A stretch of 64,000 bases of DNA from Natrinema sp. DC36 (GCF_020405225.1 NZ_CP084472.1:744001-808000), one strand, 5' to 3'. Shown: positions 1-9,630, numbered from the stretch's first letter. Program-made: numbers and translations. The notes: a model not told the origin generated them from the sequence alone.

Positions 1-291
1 GCGAAGGATGACCCGGGCGGCGTCGGTCACCTTCATGTCGGGGTGGGCGACGAGCAACTCGGTGGCCATGACCTTGAAGATCGGATCGCCGTCGTCGGCC
101 AGCAGCAGGTCGCGGGCACTGACGAAGCCTTCGACGCGGCGTCGCTCGCAGACTGGAAAGCCGCTGTGCTCCTCGCTCTCGGCGATCCGCGTCGCGACGT
201 CGCCGACGGTCTCGTCCGGCGACACCGTCGCCACATCGCGCGTCATGTACTCCTTGACCTGGGGTTTCGTTCGGTCCGACACGACGTCCAT
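1..291 (-). CDS. CBS-domain protein, 5' part only
   Basis: The gene runs off the left edge; 97 residues of the N-terminal part are visible, starting at the ATG whose complement lies at 289-291. The text around residues 15-40 (YMTRDVATVSPDETVGDVA) is the typical opening of a CBS domain, and FVSARDLLLADDGDPIFKVM continues into the end of the first CBS unit and the start of a second. CBS pairs bind adenine nucleotides and regulate the protein they belong to. No second domain can be judged because the gene is cut. It is divergent from the YihY gene. The identification as CBS protein is firm, the specific role unknown. Confidence 0.85.
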   Translation of the reverse strand, partial: MDVVSDRTKPQVKEYMTRDVATVSPDETVGDVATRIAESEEHSGFPVCERRRVEGFVSARDLLLADDGDPIFKVMATELLVAHPDMKVTDAARVILR

Positions 292-608
292 ACACGGGAA
301 CACGGGAGCGGCGCGCAAAAGTACTGTTACTGCCGGCTGTCTCCGTCCGCGGGAGTCACCGAAACCGATCGGCGACTCCACGTCACTGACTGACAGGTGA
401 TAGGCCGCCGCGACCTCCCGCCGCGTCGCTCTCGTGTCTCGCCCTCGGGGTCGCTCACAGCGGTGAGTGCGACGGGTTCGGTATCCACCGTGGAGGGGAG
501 GGCTGAACGACTCGGTTCGCTCCGGCCCGCACGAAGTCGTCCGCTATCACGGCGACGCTATTCCGCTGCCGGCATCGGATTCAACAGGGAAGCCGTCGTA
601 CGGAGTGT
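292..608. other. intergenic region between divergent genes
   Basis: This 317-base spacer holds the promoters of the CBS gene (leftward) and the YihY gene (rightward). It is GC-rich, has no convincing reading frame, and I see no clear TATA box or repeat. Confidence 0.5.
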
Positions 609-1385
609 ATGTCGTTCGTCGGATCCGTAGTCGCCCTCGCGAGGGATCGAAATCTCACGTTCTTGGCGGCGGGTATCGCCTACTACGCGTTCGTGTCGAT
701 ACTACCGCTGATACTGCTCGCCGTGGCGGTCGCGTCGTTCGTCGGCGGGCAGGACCTGGCCAATCGCGTCACGAGTCTGCTCAGCCAGCACCTCTCGTCT
801 TCGGGGCAACAGATCGTAACGCAGGCACTCACCAACACCACCGGTCGAGCGGCCGCGTCCGTGATCGGGTTCCTCGCGCTAACGTGGAGCGCCCTGAAGC
901 TCTTTCGCGGCCTCGACCAGGCGTTCGACGAGGTGTACGCTGACGAGGTCGACACGTCGCTGCTCGGCCAGCTCCGAAACGCCCTCATCGTCGTCATCGG
1001 AATCGCACTTGCCGTCGCGCTCGTCGTCGCTATCGGCGCTGCACTCTCGATACTACGATTACAAATCCCGTTCGTCAACGTCCTCGGAACGGTCGTGTTG
1101 ATCGCCGTGCTCGCGATCGCATTCCTGCCGATATACTACGTGCTCCCGCCCGTGGACGTGTCGCTGGGTGGGGTCATACCGGGGACGGTCGTCGCCGCAG
1201 TCGGCTGGGTAATTCTGCAGATCGGATTCCGGATCTACGCGGCCAACGCCAGTCGGTACGCGGCGTACGGCGTAATCGGTGCCATCCTGCTGTTCGTCAC
1301 GTGGCTGTACTTCGCCAGCATCGTGATACTGCTCGGCGCGGCGGTCAACGCCGTTCGTCGGGGGACGAGAACGGAGACGGTGTAG
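609..1385 (+). CDS. YihY/virulence factor BrkB family membrane protein
   Basis: 258 residues with about six hydrophobic segments. The opening LTFLAAGIAYYAFVSILPLI and the later YGVIGAILLFVTWLYFASIV are the two hallmark segments of the YihY/BrkB family (old name RNase BN). Members are polytopic inner-membrane proteins of unsettled function; the former tRNA-nuclease label is known to be wrong for the family. The protein is shorter than many bacterial relatives (about 290) but looks complete. The ATG at 609 is the first in frame before the conserved start. It stands alone, convergent with the DHH gene downstream. Confidence 0.88.
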   Translation: MSFVGSVVALARDRNLTFLAAGIAYYAFVSILPLILLAVAVASFVGGQDLANRVTSLLSQHLSSSGQQIVTQALTNTTGRAAASVIGFLALTWSALKLFRGLDQAFDEVYADEVDTSLLGQLRNALIVVIGIALAVALVVAIGAALSILRLQIPFVNVLGTVVLIAVLAIAFLPIYYVLPPVDVSLGGVIPGTVVAAVGWVILQIGFRIYAANASRYAAYGVIGAILLFVTWLYFASIVILLGAAVNAVRRGTRTETV

Positions 1386-1474
1386 GTACCCGCTCACCCG
1401 TCCACCGCTGGTCACCCGTCCCTCGATGGGGTTCACTATCGGTTCTGAACACCGAAAATCGCGTTCTTACCGCC

Positions 1475-2971
1475 TCACGCCGACTCGCCGTCTTCCGGCT
1501 CGCCCCGCTGGGTGAACAGCCACTCGCTTGTTTGCGTGTAGGCACCCACCGGGACCCCGGGCCGCGTCTGGATCGCCTCGAAGAACCGGTTCGTGATCAC
1601 CTCCTCGACGACGCTGACGATCGATTCGACCTCCACTTCGTGGTCGGCGCTGCCCAGGATCCCGATCTCGAGTTGCGCGCCGGCCATGTCCGCGTGGCCG
1701 CCGGCGCTGCCGATCCGATCGAACCCGTCCCGGAGCGTCTCGCCGAGGTCGACGTCGGCGGCTCGCGAGCGGGCCGACAGGAACACCATCTCGTCGTCGA
1801 ACCCGAACACGAGCGTCGTCTCGATGCCCTCCATCGCGAGCAACTGATCTGCCGCCTGGGGTAACGCGTCCCGATCCCCGATCCGCCCGACGCTGGCGAC
1901 GGCCACCGAATCGCGCTGGACGCGGTTCTTGATCGCGCGCGCGATCGTCTCGAGGGTCTCGCCCTCGAGCGAGGGGTGTTCGATCTGGCGCAGAATCGAC
2001 GTATCGACGTGGGGTGACAGGGTGGACGCGGCCCTGAAGTCGGCGGGCGAGACTTCCCGCGTGAAATCGTTCGTGTCGACTCGAATGCCGTACAACAGCG
2101 CCGTCGCCGTCGAGGGGTCGAACGCGAGATCGAAGCGATCGACGTACTCCGTCAGGACGGTGCTGGTCGCACCCGCACCCTCCCGGAGGTCGACGAATTC
2201 GCCGGGAACCGGCCCGCGCGGCGGATGGTGATCGATGACGATATCCACGTGGAGGTCCGTCGGAAGCTGATCGTTGACGCCGGGTCGGGAGTGATCGACC
2301 AGTGCAAACGCCGAGTACTCCGCGAGCGAGTCGTCGGGAGCCATATTTCGCAGATCCAACTCGAGCAAGTTGACCATAGCTCGGTTTTCCTGATGAGAGA
2401 TGTTGCCGAAGTAGCAGGCGTCGGCGGCGACGCCGACGGACTCGGCGACGTCGACGAGCGCGACCGCGCTCGCGATCGCGTCCGGGTCCGGATTGTCGTG
2501 GGCCACGACCGCCAGCCGGCCATCGATCCGCCCCAGCCGTTCCCGGAGTTCGATCGCCGCTTCGGCGGACGGGCTCGCCGTCTCGTCGACCGCGCGGTCG
2601 GCCATCGCGTCCGTCGGGTCGATGATCCGATCCGCGCGGGCCGCGAACTGGTCGCGGTCGGCGGCCGTCGCGTTACCGCCCAGATAGGCCACGATCACGG
2701 CGTCGGGAAATCGCTCGCGCGCGGCCTCGAGCGCGGCCCGATTGACGTCGGTTCGGTCGCTCCCGACGAAGATCACGTCCGGCGTGTCGACGTTCGCGAT
2801 GGTGTCGGGATCGGCCGGATCCGCGCTCCGAGCCGGCACGCTCTCGTCGCGCAACGTCTCGACGACGCTCTCGTCGTCGGTGATGACGAGCACGCGGCCG
2901 TCACGCTCGGCGACCTGGTCGGTCACCTGACGGCAGACGGTTCCGCAACCGAGAACGAGCCGGAAAACCAT
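1475..2971 (-). CDS. DHH-family phosphoesterase with N-terminal nucleotide-binding domain
   Basis: 498 residues. Residues 1-130 resemble a degenerate TrkA-N/Rossmann fold (LVLGCGTVCRQVTDQVAE, then VIFVGSDRT). From about residue 150 the DHH phosphoesterase core follows, with VVAHDNPDPDAIASA (motif I), DHSRPG and the signature DIVIDHHPPRG (DHH motif). The C-terminal part, with the segment GSAGGHADMAGAQ, is the DHHA1 domain. Such proteins hydrolyse phosphodiester bonds of small nucleotides such as cyclic di-AMP or nanoRNA; the substrate here is unknown. The gene lies just downstream of nuoN on the same strand (55 bases apart) and could be the end of that transcript. A close paralogue lies at 32345-33805. 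Confidence 0.85.
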   Translation of the reverse strand: MVFRLVLGCGTVCRQVTDQVAERDGRVLVITDDESVVETLRDESVPARSADPADPDTIANVDTPDVIFVGSDRTDVNRAALEAARERFPDAVIVAYLGGNATAADRDQFAARADRIIDPTDAMADRAVDETASPSAEAAIELRERLGRIDGRLAVVAHDNPDPDAIASAVALVDVAESVGVAADACYFGNISHQENRAMVNLLELDLRNMAPDDSLAEYSAFALVDHSRPGVNDQLPTDLHVDIVIDHHPPRGPVPGEFVDLREGAGATSTVLTEYVDRFDLAFDPSTATALLYGIRVDTNDFTREVSPADFRAASTLSPHVDTSILRQIEHPSLEGETLETIARAIKNRVQRDSVAVASVGRIGDRDALPQAADQLLAMEGIETTLVFGFDDEMVFLSARSRAADVDLGETLRDGFDRIGSAGGHADMAGAQLEIGILGSADHEVEVESIVSVVEEVITNRFFEAIQTRPGVPVGAYTQTSEWLFTQRGEPEDGESA

Positions 2972-3026
2972 TTGTCGCGGCTTGCAACCCCGAGGGGTAA
3001 AAGCTACCGGGTCTCCCGTGGGGCGA

Positions 3027-4553
3027 CTACGCGACGATCGCGGCTGCCGCCTCGGTCGCGGCGTCGGCGATCGGGCCGAACGCCGGCAGGATCAGGACCG
3101 TGATCACTGCGGCGACGATGATCGCCGCGTAGAGCCCGGTCGGCTGGGCGAGTCGATCCCGATCGACGATCGGATCCTCGATCCAGAGCGCCTTGACCAG
3201 CCGCGAGTAGTAGTACAGCGAGAGCGCGCTGTTGACGACGAGCGCGGCGGCGACGAGGAGCAGGGCCGCGTTGTCCGCGGCCGCCTCGATCGTCGCGGTG
3301 TACAGGAGGTACTTGCTCCAGAAGCCGCCGAACAGCGGGATGCCCGCGAGGCTGAACATGAAGACCGCCATCGCGGCGCAGGCGAACGGCGCTTGCTTCG
3401 CGAGGCCGCTGTAGTCCTCGAAGGTGCGGCCGACGCCCCAGTATTCCGCCAGGCCGACGAACAGGAACGCACCCGTGTTCATGAAGCCGTAGACCAGCAG
3501 GTGCATCATGGCTGCTCCCATGACCACCTCGCCGGCGTCGGTCGAAAGGGCCGCCAGCCCGATCAGGACGTAGCCGGCGTGACCGATCGAGGAGTAGGCG
3601 AGCATCCGCTTGACGTTCTCCTGGGTCGCCGCCGCGAAGTTCCCGACCGTCATCGTGACGATTGCAAGGATGACGAACGCCCACGTCCAGTCGACGCCGA
3701 TGACGGCGGTCGTCGCCTCGAGCGGGAACGCCGTCGTGAACACGCGGAAGGCGAGCACGAAGCCGGCGGCCTTCGAGGCCGAGGAGAGGAACGCGGAGAT
3801 CGGCGCGGGCGCGCCCTCGTAGGCCTCGGGCGCCCAGAAGTGGAAGGGGACGCTCGCGGTCTTGAACGCGATCCCGCCGATCAGCATGAGGATCCCGAGA
3901 CCGAGCAATCCGCCCATCTCGCCGGCACCGTCGAGGTTGGCCGCGATCGCCTCGAGTTGCAGCGAGCCGGTCGCCCCGTAGACCAGCGAGACGCCGTAGA
4001 CGAAGATCGCCGACGAGAGCGCCCCGATCAGGAAGTACTTCAGGCCCGCTTCGACGCTGCCGCGGTTGTCCTTCAGGATCGCGACGAGCGCGTACGACGG
4101 CAGGCTCGTTAGCTCGAGCGCGATGAAGATCGTCACGAGACTGTTCGACGCGGCCATCATCGACATCCCGGTCGCCGCGAGGATGATCAGCGAGTAATAC
4201 TCTGCCTGATAGGTGTGGTCTCGCAGGTAATCGTAACTCGCGACCGTGACGAGGGCGGTGACGACCGCGATGATGATCATGAAGTACAGCGCCAGCTGAT
4301 CGACGACGAACTGGCCGTCCATGATATCGATGACGCCGTAGTTGTCGATGCCGGTCGCCCCGACGCCGGCGGCGGTAAACCAGACGGCGACGGCCAGCGA
4401 CGACAGCGACCCGGCGACGGCGGTGCCGGCGAGCAGCGTGCGGTTCGTCGAGCGCGGGTTGATGCTGTCGAGCAGGAACAGGACGAGTGCCGTCCCCGCC
4501 AGGATCAGTGCCGGTGCGAGCGCCGTCCACTCGGGAAGTTCGAGGACCGCCAT
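3027..4553 (-). CDS. nuoN: NADH-quinone oxidoreductase-like subunit N
   Basis: 508 residues, an antiporter-like proton channel subunit of the complex I membrane arm, with about 14 hydrophobic segments. The family signature appears as FFLIGALSSAIFVYGVS-type text, GIAFKTASVPFHFWAPEAYE (the loop before the central lysine helix) and NVKRMLAYSSIGHAGYVLIG. The start ATG overlaps the nuoM stop codon as ATGA, so translation is probably coupled. Last Nuo gene of the operon. Confidence 0.95.
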   Translation of the reverse strand: MAVLELPEWTALAPALILAGTALVLFLLDSINPRSTNRTLLAGTAVAGSLSSLAVAVWFTAAGVGATGIDNYGVIDIMDGQFVVDQLALYFMIIIAVVTALVTVASYDYLRDHTYQAEYYSLIILAATGMSMMAASNSLVTIFIALELTSLPSYALVAILKDNRGSVEAGLKYFLIGALSSAIFVYGVSLVYGATGSLQLEAIAANLDGAGEMGGLLGLGILMLIGGIAFKTASVPFHFWAPEAYEGAPAPISAFLSSASKAAGFVLAFRVFTTAFPLEATTAVIGVDWTWAFVILAIVTMTVGNFAAATQENVKRMLAYSSIGHAGYVLIGLAALSTDAGEVVMGAAMMHLLVYGFMNTGAFLFVGLAEYWGVGRTFEDYSGLAKQAPFACAAMAVFMFSLAGIPLFGGFWSKYLLYTATIEAAADNAALLLVAAALVVNSALSLYYYSRLVKALWIEDPIVDRDRLAQPTGLYAAIIVAAVITVLILPAFGPIADAATEAAAAIVA

Positions 4554-6079
4554 CAGAGGTCACCTCCCTGGACGATCGGATCGATTGCGTCGGTTATCAT
4601 GTCGAAGATCAGGTCGGGAGCCACGCCGAGGGCGATGACGAGCCCCAGCAACACGACCATCGACGCGACGTCGTGGACGGGTGCGCGGCCGACCTCGTAG
4701 TCGGTCTCGAGTTGATACGGGCCGAATACCGTCCGCTGGAGGGCAAAGAGCAGGTAGCCCGCGACGATGACGATGCCGAACATCGCGAGCGACGTGAACA
4801 GCGCCGAGTACTCGAGTAGCTCGGAGCCGAAGGAGCCGAAGAAGATGAAGTACTCCGCGGCGAAGCCGCTCATCAGCGGCAGCCCCATGTAGCCGAAGGC
4901 GCCGGCGATGAGGATCCCGACCGCGATCGGCATCCGATCCGCCATCCCGGACATGTCGGTAATCATCCGGGTGTGAGTCGCGTTGTAGATGACGCCGACG
5001 GCCATGAACATCAGCCCGGAGATCAGGCCGTGGGAGACCATCTGGAACGTCGCGCCGCCGACCCCGAACTGGGTGTAGGCCACCAGTCCGAGGATGACGT
5101 AGCCCATCGACGAGACGGAGGAGTAGGCGACGATCCGTTTGAGGTCGGTCTGCGCGAGCGCCAGCATCGCGCCGTAGATGACGCTGATGACGGCGATCGT
5201 GGCGATCGGAACCGCATAAGCCTCGACTTGCTCCGGGAACATCGTGAAGTTGAACCGGAGCAGGGCGTAGGTCCCCATCTTCAGCAGAACGCCGGCCAGC
5301 AGTATCGAGGCCGGCGTCGGCGCCTCCACGTGGGCGTCGGGCAGCCACGTGTGGAACGGGACGATGGGCACCTTCACCGCGAAACCGAGGAACATCGCGA
5401 TGAAGACGACCGAGGCGAGCGCCGTCCCGCCGAGGCCGAAGAGCCCCTCGGGGCCGCCCTCGAGCATCGCCGTCGCGATCTCGGGCAGTGCGAAGGAGGT
5501 GACCGAGTCACCGAGCCCGAAGACGAGCGCGATGAAAGCACCGAACATCACCAGCGACGCCACGTTCGTGTAGACGAAGAACTTGATCGCGGCGTACTTC
5601 CGGCGCGGGCCGCCCCAGATCCCGATCAGCAGATACATCGGGATCAAGACCGCCTCCCAGAAGACGAACCAGAGGAAGAAGTCGAGCGCGGTGAAGACGC
5701 CGATCAGCATCGCCTCGATGAAGAGGATGAGCCCGTAAAACTGGGACTCGCGCTCGTCGATCGGCGTCCACGAACTCACGATCGCCAGCGTACAGAGGAT
5801 CGTCGTCAGGACGACCAGCGGCATGCTGATCCCGTCGACGCCGACGAACCAGGAAATCGACCGCCCGCCGATCTCGAGCCACGCCGCCTGCGATTCGAAC
5901 GCCAGTTCGCCGTCGAGCAGGGCGTTCCCGCTGCCGTCGAAGGCGGCGAACAGCCACAGGGACAGGGCCGCCGGCACGAGACTGATGGCGAAGGCGAGTT
6001 TGCCGGCGATGCGATTCGGCGCGACGAACGTCACCAGTGCGCCGACCAGTGCGACTGCGATCAGTGCTTCGATCATCAT
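4553..6079 (-). CDS. nuoM: NADH-quinone oxidoreductase-like subunit M
   Basis: 508 residues, second antiporter-like subunit of the membrane arm. Diagnostic segments are FFLWFVFWEAVLIPMYLLIG, VKVPIVPFHTWLPDAHVEAP and LKRIVAYSSVSSMGYVILGL. A GTG at 6088 in the same frame would add three residues, but the ATG at 6079 overlaps the stop codon of nuoL as ATGA, matching the rest of the operon, so I use it. It ends with the ATGA overlap into nuoN. Confidence 0.95.
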   Translation of the reverse strand: MMIEALIAVALVGALVTFVAPNRIAGKLAFAISLVPAALSLWLFAAFDGSGNALLDGELAFESQAAWLEIGGRSISWFVGVDGISMPLVVLTTILCTLAIVSSWTPIDERESQFYGLILFIEAMLIGVFTALDFFLWFVFWEAVLIPMYLLIGIWGGPRRKYAAIKFFVYTNVASLVMFGAFIALVFGLGDSVTSFALPEIATAMLEGGPEGLFGLGGTALASVVFIAMFLGFAVKVPIVPFHTWLPDAHVEAPTPASILLAGVLLKMGTYALLRFNFTMFPEQVEAYAVPIATIAVISVIYGAMLALAQTDLKRIVAYSSVSSMGYVILGLVAYTQFGVGGATFQMVSHGLISGLMFMAVGVIYNATHTRMITDMSGMADRMPIAVGILIAGAFGYMGLPLMSGFAAEYFIFFGSFGSELLEYSALFTSLAMFGIVIVAGYLLFALQRTVFGPYQLETDYEVGRAPVHDVASMVVLLGLVIALGVAPDLIFDMITDAIDPIVQGGDL

Positions 6080-8124
6080 GCGAACCACCCTCCGAGATAG
6101 CCGAGGACGAGTAGTAAGCCGATGAACCCGCCCACCAACAGCGCCGCGTAGTTAGTCACGATACCCGTCTGGAGCCGTTTCATTCGATCGCTGCCGAACA
6201 GACTGATCGTCGAGGTCCCGTTGACGACCCCGTCGATGACGGTCTGATCGAACCGATCGGCCGCTCGAGCCAGCGGGAGCGTGAAGCCTTCGGCGAGCCA
6301 GACCTGGTACTCGTCCTGGTAGTAGTTGTGCTTGAGGACGCGGTACGCGCCGCCGAGCTTTTGCGTGTGACGCGACGGTTCGGACACGTTGTACAGCGTG
6401 TGCGCGGTGAACGCGCCGGCCAGTGCGAGACCGAGCGACAGTCCGGCGCTCAACAGCATCGTGGTGGTCTCCGATCCGATGTAGCTCTCTTCGAAGGCCA
6501 CCGTCTCGTGGTACGCGTGATAGGTCAGTCCCTCGACGTAGCCGTACTCGCCGTCGAGCCAGTGCTCGAGGTAGGTGATGTCGAGGTCGAGCAGGCTCGC
6601 GACGGGCGCGAGGTTCGCGAAGCCGACGACGGCCGCGAGCGTCCCGAGTACGAGCAGCGGGACCTTGACGGCCCAGCCGACCGCGTGGGGTTCCTCGGCC
6701 GTGTCGGAGCGAGGCTCGCCGTGGAAGGTCAGGAAGACCATCCGGAACGTGTAGAAGCCGGTGAAGAAGACGGCGAGCAGACCCATCGCGTAGGCCGCGA
6801 GGATGACCGGCTCCGCCAGGCCGACGGCCAGCGCGTCGAACAGCACCTCGTCTTTCGACCAGAAGCCCGAGAAGGGGACGATCCCCGCGAGCGCGAGCGC
6901 GCCGGCGAGGAACGTGTAGTAGACGACGGGCGCTTCGTCCTTCAGCCCGCCCATCTCCCACATGTCCTGCTCGTGGTGCATGAGGATGATGACGGCACCG
7001 GCACCGAGGAACAGCAAGGCCTTGAAGAAGGCGTGGTTCATGAGGTGGAAGACCCCGGCGACGTAGCCGCCGACGCCGAGTCCGAGCATCATATAGCCGT
7101 ACTGGCTGATCGTCGAGTACGCCAGCACCTGCTTGATGTCGTCTTTGACGACGGCCATGGTCGCGGCGAACAAGGCGGTGAAGCCGCCGACGAAGGCGAT
7201 GATCGCCAGCGCGGTCGGACTCAGCGCGTAGTAGCCGAACATGCGAGCGACCAGGTAGACGCCGGCCGCGACCATCGTCGCCGCGTGAATGAGTGCGGAG
7301 ACGGTCGTCGGGCCCTCCATGGCGTCGGGCAGCCAGGTGTGGAAGGGGAACTGCGCGGACTTGCCCAGCACCCCGCCGAGCACGAGCAGCCCGGTGATCG
7401 TCACCCAGGTCTCGGCGTCGAAGCCGAACAGCGTCGCGCCGTCGTCGATCGCCGTCTCGGCGGCGGTAACGAACGACTCCTCGCCGGCGAAGCCGACCGT
7501 GCCGAACGTCGCGGCGATGGCGACAACCCCGACCAAGAAGAAGTAGTCACCGAAGCGGGTGACCAGGAACGCCTTCTTCGCGGCCGAGGGGGCCGATTCC
7601 GTGCGGAACCAGAACCCGATCAGCAGGTACGAGCAGAGCCCGACGAGTTCAAAGAACATGAACGCCATCAGCAGGTTGTCCGCGAAGACGAACGCGAGCA
7701 TGCTGAAGGTAAAGAGACCGAGTTCGGCGTAGTACCGCCGGAGCCCCGTCTCCCCTTCGGCGTTCATATAGCCGAGACTGAAGACGTGGACGAGCAGTGC
7801 GACCAGCGAGACGATCACCAGCATGAGCGCCGAGAGCGGATCGATCAGAATCCCGAACGTGAAGGAGATCTCCTCGGTACCGGTCGCGCTCGCGGCCGCG
7901 CCGGCCGTCCACTCGTAGAGCGTCGTCTGATGCGTCTCGCCGCCCGCGACGGCCGCGAACATGACGAGCGAGATTACGAGCGAGCCCGCCGTCGCGATGA
8001 TGCCCGCGAACGCCCCCTTCTTCGGCATGTACGTCCCGAAGACGAGCGTGACCACGAAGGCCACGAGCGGGAACACTGCGATCGCCGGTGCGAATCCGAA
8101 CGGATCTGTTGCTATTGCGGCCAT
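6076..8124 (-). CDS. nuoL: NADH-quinone oxidoreductase-like subunit L
   Basis: 682 residues, the largest antiporter-like subunit, ending with the long C-terminal region that in complex I carries the lateral helix. Family segments include LMAFMFFELVGLCSYLLIGF, KSAQFPFHTWLPDAMEGPTT, STISQYGYMMLGLG and FFKALLFLGAGAVI. A GTG three codons earlier (8133) would overlap nuoK; the ATG at 8124 sits two bases after the nuoK stop and behind a GAGGTG ribosome-binding sequence (in the end of nuoK), so I prefer it. It overlaps nuoM by ATGA at the other end. Confidence 0.94.
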   Translation of the reverse strand: MAAIATDPFGFAPAIAVFPLVAFVVTLVFGTYMPKKGAFAGIIATAGSLVISLVMFAAVAGGETHQTTLYEWTAGAAASATGTEEISFTFGILIDPLSALMLVIVSLVALLVHVFSLGYMNAEGETGLRRYYAELGLFTFSMLAFVFADNLLMAFMFFELVGLCSYLLIGFWFRTESAPSAAKKAFLVTRFGDYFFLVGVVAIAATFGTVGFAGEESFVTAAETAIDDGATLFGFDAETWVTITGLLVLGGVLGKSAQFPFHTWLPDAMEGPTTVSALIHAATMVAAGVYLVARMFGYYALSPTALAIIAFVGGFTALFAATMAVVKDDIKQVLAYSTISQYGYMMLGLGVGGYVAGVFHLMNHAFFKALLFLGAGAVIILMHHEQDMWEMGGLKDEAPVVYYTFLAGALALAGIVPFSGFWSKDEVLFDALAVGLAEPVILAAYAMGLLAVFFTGFYTFRMVFLTFHGEPRSDTAEEPHAVGWAVKVPLLVLGTLAAVVGFANLAPVASLLDLDITYLEHWLDGEYGYVEGLTYHAYHETVAFEESYIGSETTTMLLSAGLSLGLALAGAFTAHTLYNVSEPSRHTQKLGGAYRVLKHNYYQDEYQVWLAEGFTLPLARAADRFDQTVIDGVVNGTSTISLFGSDRMKRLQTGIVTNYAALLVGGFIGLLLVLGYLGGWFA

Positions 8125-8126
8125 CT

Positions 8127-8432
8127 TTACCACCTCATGGTCGTCGGAACCGTGACGTCGACGTCACGGAAGTTGCGGTACAACACCAGAATGATCCCGA
8201 GTCCGACGGCTACCTCGGCGGCGGCGAGCGCCATCGTAAACAGCGCGAACAACTGCCCCGTGAGGTTGCCGTGATAGAACGCGAACGCGATCAAATTGAT
8301 ATTCGCCGCGTTCAGCATGAGTTCGACGGACATGAGGAACAACAGTGCGTTGCGACGCGTCAGCACCCCGAAGAGACCGATACAGAACACCGCCATCGAC
8401 AGCAGCACGTAGTACTGCACGTCGACGGTCAT
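8127..8432 (-). CDS. nuoK: NADH-quinone oxidoreductase-like subunit K
   Basis: 101 residues with three membrane helices, the usual size. NALLFLMSVELMLNAANINL carries the conserved glutamate in helix 2 that takes part in proton transfer, and ALAAAEVAVGLGIILVLYRN is helix 3 with its glutamate. Starts by ATGA overlap with the second NuoJ gene and runs into nuoL. Confidence 0.95.
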   Translation of the reverse strand: MTVDVQYYVLLSMAVFCIGLFGVLTRRNALLFLMSVELMLNAANINLIAFAFYHGNLTGQLFALFTMALAAAEVAVGLGIILVLYRNFRDVDVTVPTTMRW

Positions 8433-8860
8433 CGATTCCCACCTCCCGTCTCGGCTGTCCCACCGTCAGCTCCGCCATCGGTAACGGCTGGTTCCGGACC
8501 GGTTTCGGTGCTCGAGGCCTCGCCGGTGCTCGAGAGTGCAGCAACGGGTTCGCCCTCCTCTTCGCGTTTCGCGAGGACGAGCGAGGCGTCGAGCGCGGCG
8601 TCGAGCGCGATCGCCACGAGCAAGACGGCGGCGAGGAAGGGTTCGGTTCCGCCGATCGTCTGGAGTTCGTCGAAGCCGAACAGCGCGTAGCCGAGTTCGG
8701 CCGTGATCGAGACGTCGTCGGGGAAGCCGGCCCCCGCTGCCTGGGTCATCGGCTCGAAGGCCGCGTTCAGCGTGATGAGCGCCATCACGCCGAACAGACC
8801 GACGGCGAGCAGCCCCGGGATCAGCGTCTTGCCGAGTCGAAGTTTCGGACCGGTCGTCAT
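8429..8860 (-). CDS. NADH-quinone oxidoreductase-like subunit J, C-terminal half protein
   Basis: 143 residues, the second of two genes that together replace the usual NuoJ. It has two hydrophobic segments (TLIPGLLAVGLFGVMALITL and TEPFLAAVLLVAIALDAALD) followed by a charged, disordered-looking tail of about 50 residues. The start at 8860 overlaps the stop of the first NuoJ gene as ATGA. Splitting of NuoJ is known from haloarchaeal nuo operons, where the parts are often called nuoJ1 and nuoJ2. Confidence 0.85.
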   Translation of the reverse strand: MTTGPKLRLGKTLIPGLLAVGLFGVMALITLNAAFEPMTQAAGAGFPDDVSITAELGYALFGFDELQTIGGTEPFLAAVLLVAIALDAALDASLVLAKREEEGEPVAALSSTGEASSTETGPEPAVTDGGADGGTAETGGGNR

Positions 8861-9129
8861 GCCTGTACCACCTCGTCTGCGTCGGCGTCGTCGCGCTCGG
8901 TCAGCATGACGGCGAACGTGATGAGGACGAGGACCCCGCCCACGTAGACGAGGACCTGCATCATGGCGACGAATTCGGCCGCCAGCATCACGTAGTGGAC
9001 CGCCACGCTGAGCAACGCTACGCCAAGCAGGAGCGCCGAATGCCACGGGTCCTGCATGAGCACGACACCCACCGCGCTGGCCAGCGTCACGGCGGCGAAC
9101 AGCGCGAACGCGATCAGCTCGTAGTTCAT
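8857..9129 (-). CDS. NADH-quinone oxidoreductase-like subunit J, N-terminal half protein
   Basis: 90 residues with three membrane helices; LAAEFVAMMQVLVYVGGVLV is the most conserved helix of NuoJ, with the pi-bulge region. The protein stops right after this helix; helices 4-5 are supplied by the next gene. There is a 39-base gap to the nuoI stop, the only real gap between subunit genes of the operon, apart from single-base spacings. Confidence 0.9.
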   Translation of the reverse strand: MNYELIAFALFAAVTLASAVGVVLMQDPWHSALLLGVALLSVAVHYVMLAAEFVAMMQVLVYVGGVLVLITFAVMLTERDDADADEVVQA

Positions 9130-9168
9130 GGTTGTTGATAGTGCCCGTTTGCGGGACGGGCGGACCCG

Positions 9169-9630
9169 TTACTGGTAGTCGACATCCCCCTCACCCTCGC
9201 CGACCCACGCGCCCCGGTCGGGTTCGCGGGCGGCGAGCGGGTCGATGTCCTTGTACCACGGTACCGCCTTCAGCTGCTCTTTGTTGTAGACGAAGTCGTG
9301 TTTCGTGTCCGCGGTGAACTCGAAGTTCTCCGTGAGCAGGATGGCGTCGACGGGGCAAACTTCCTCGCAGAGCCGGCAGTAGATGCACTGCCCGATGTGG
9401 AGGTTGTACTGTTCGCCCTGTCGCTGATCGTTCGTCACGATCTGAATGGTGTCGTTCGGACAGACGTTCTCGCACTGGCGACACCAGATACACCGCTCCT
9501 GACTGAACTTGTGAACGCCACGGAATCGCGGCGAAACGTCGGGTGCGGTCTCCGGGTACTCCACCGTGAAGGTGGAGCCGTCCAGTGCGTGCTTCATCGT
9601 CGTTGCCATCGATTTGAGTATCCCGATCAT
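9169..9630 (-). CDS. nuoI: NADH-quinone oxidoreductase-like subunit I, 2x[4Fe-4S] ferredoxin-like
   Basis: 153 residues. Two complete cluster motifs, CIWCRQCENVCP and CIYCRLCEEVCP, bind the two [4Fe-4S] clusters that carry electrons through the peripheral arm towards NuoB. The same frame stays open for another 900 bases upstream, but that is the shadow of nuoH; the true start MIGILKSMATTM at 9630 overlaps the nuoH stop as ATGA. Confidence 0.95.
   Translation of the reverse strand: MIGILKSMATTMKHALDGSTFTVEYPETAPDVSPRFRGVHKFSQERCIWCRQCENVCPNDTIQIVTNDQRQGEQYNLHIGQCIYCRLCEEVCPVDAILLTENFEFTADTKHDFVYNKEQLKAVPWYKDIDPLAAREPDRGAWVGEGEGDVDYQ

Noticed and set aside
2225-3103. Long + strand open frame opposite the first DHH gene
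   Set aside because: It is the antisense shadow typical of GC-rich coding DNA: arginine/valine-rich, no domain, and the opposite strand encodes an obvious DHH protein.
2982-4112. 376-codon frame antisense to nuoN
   Set aside because: Low-complexity Arg/Asp/Glu text without family character; nuoN on the other strand is certain.
6328-8274. 648-codon frame antisense to nuoL
   Set aside because: Same artefact; long stop-free antisense frames are expected opposite acidic high-GC genes.
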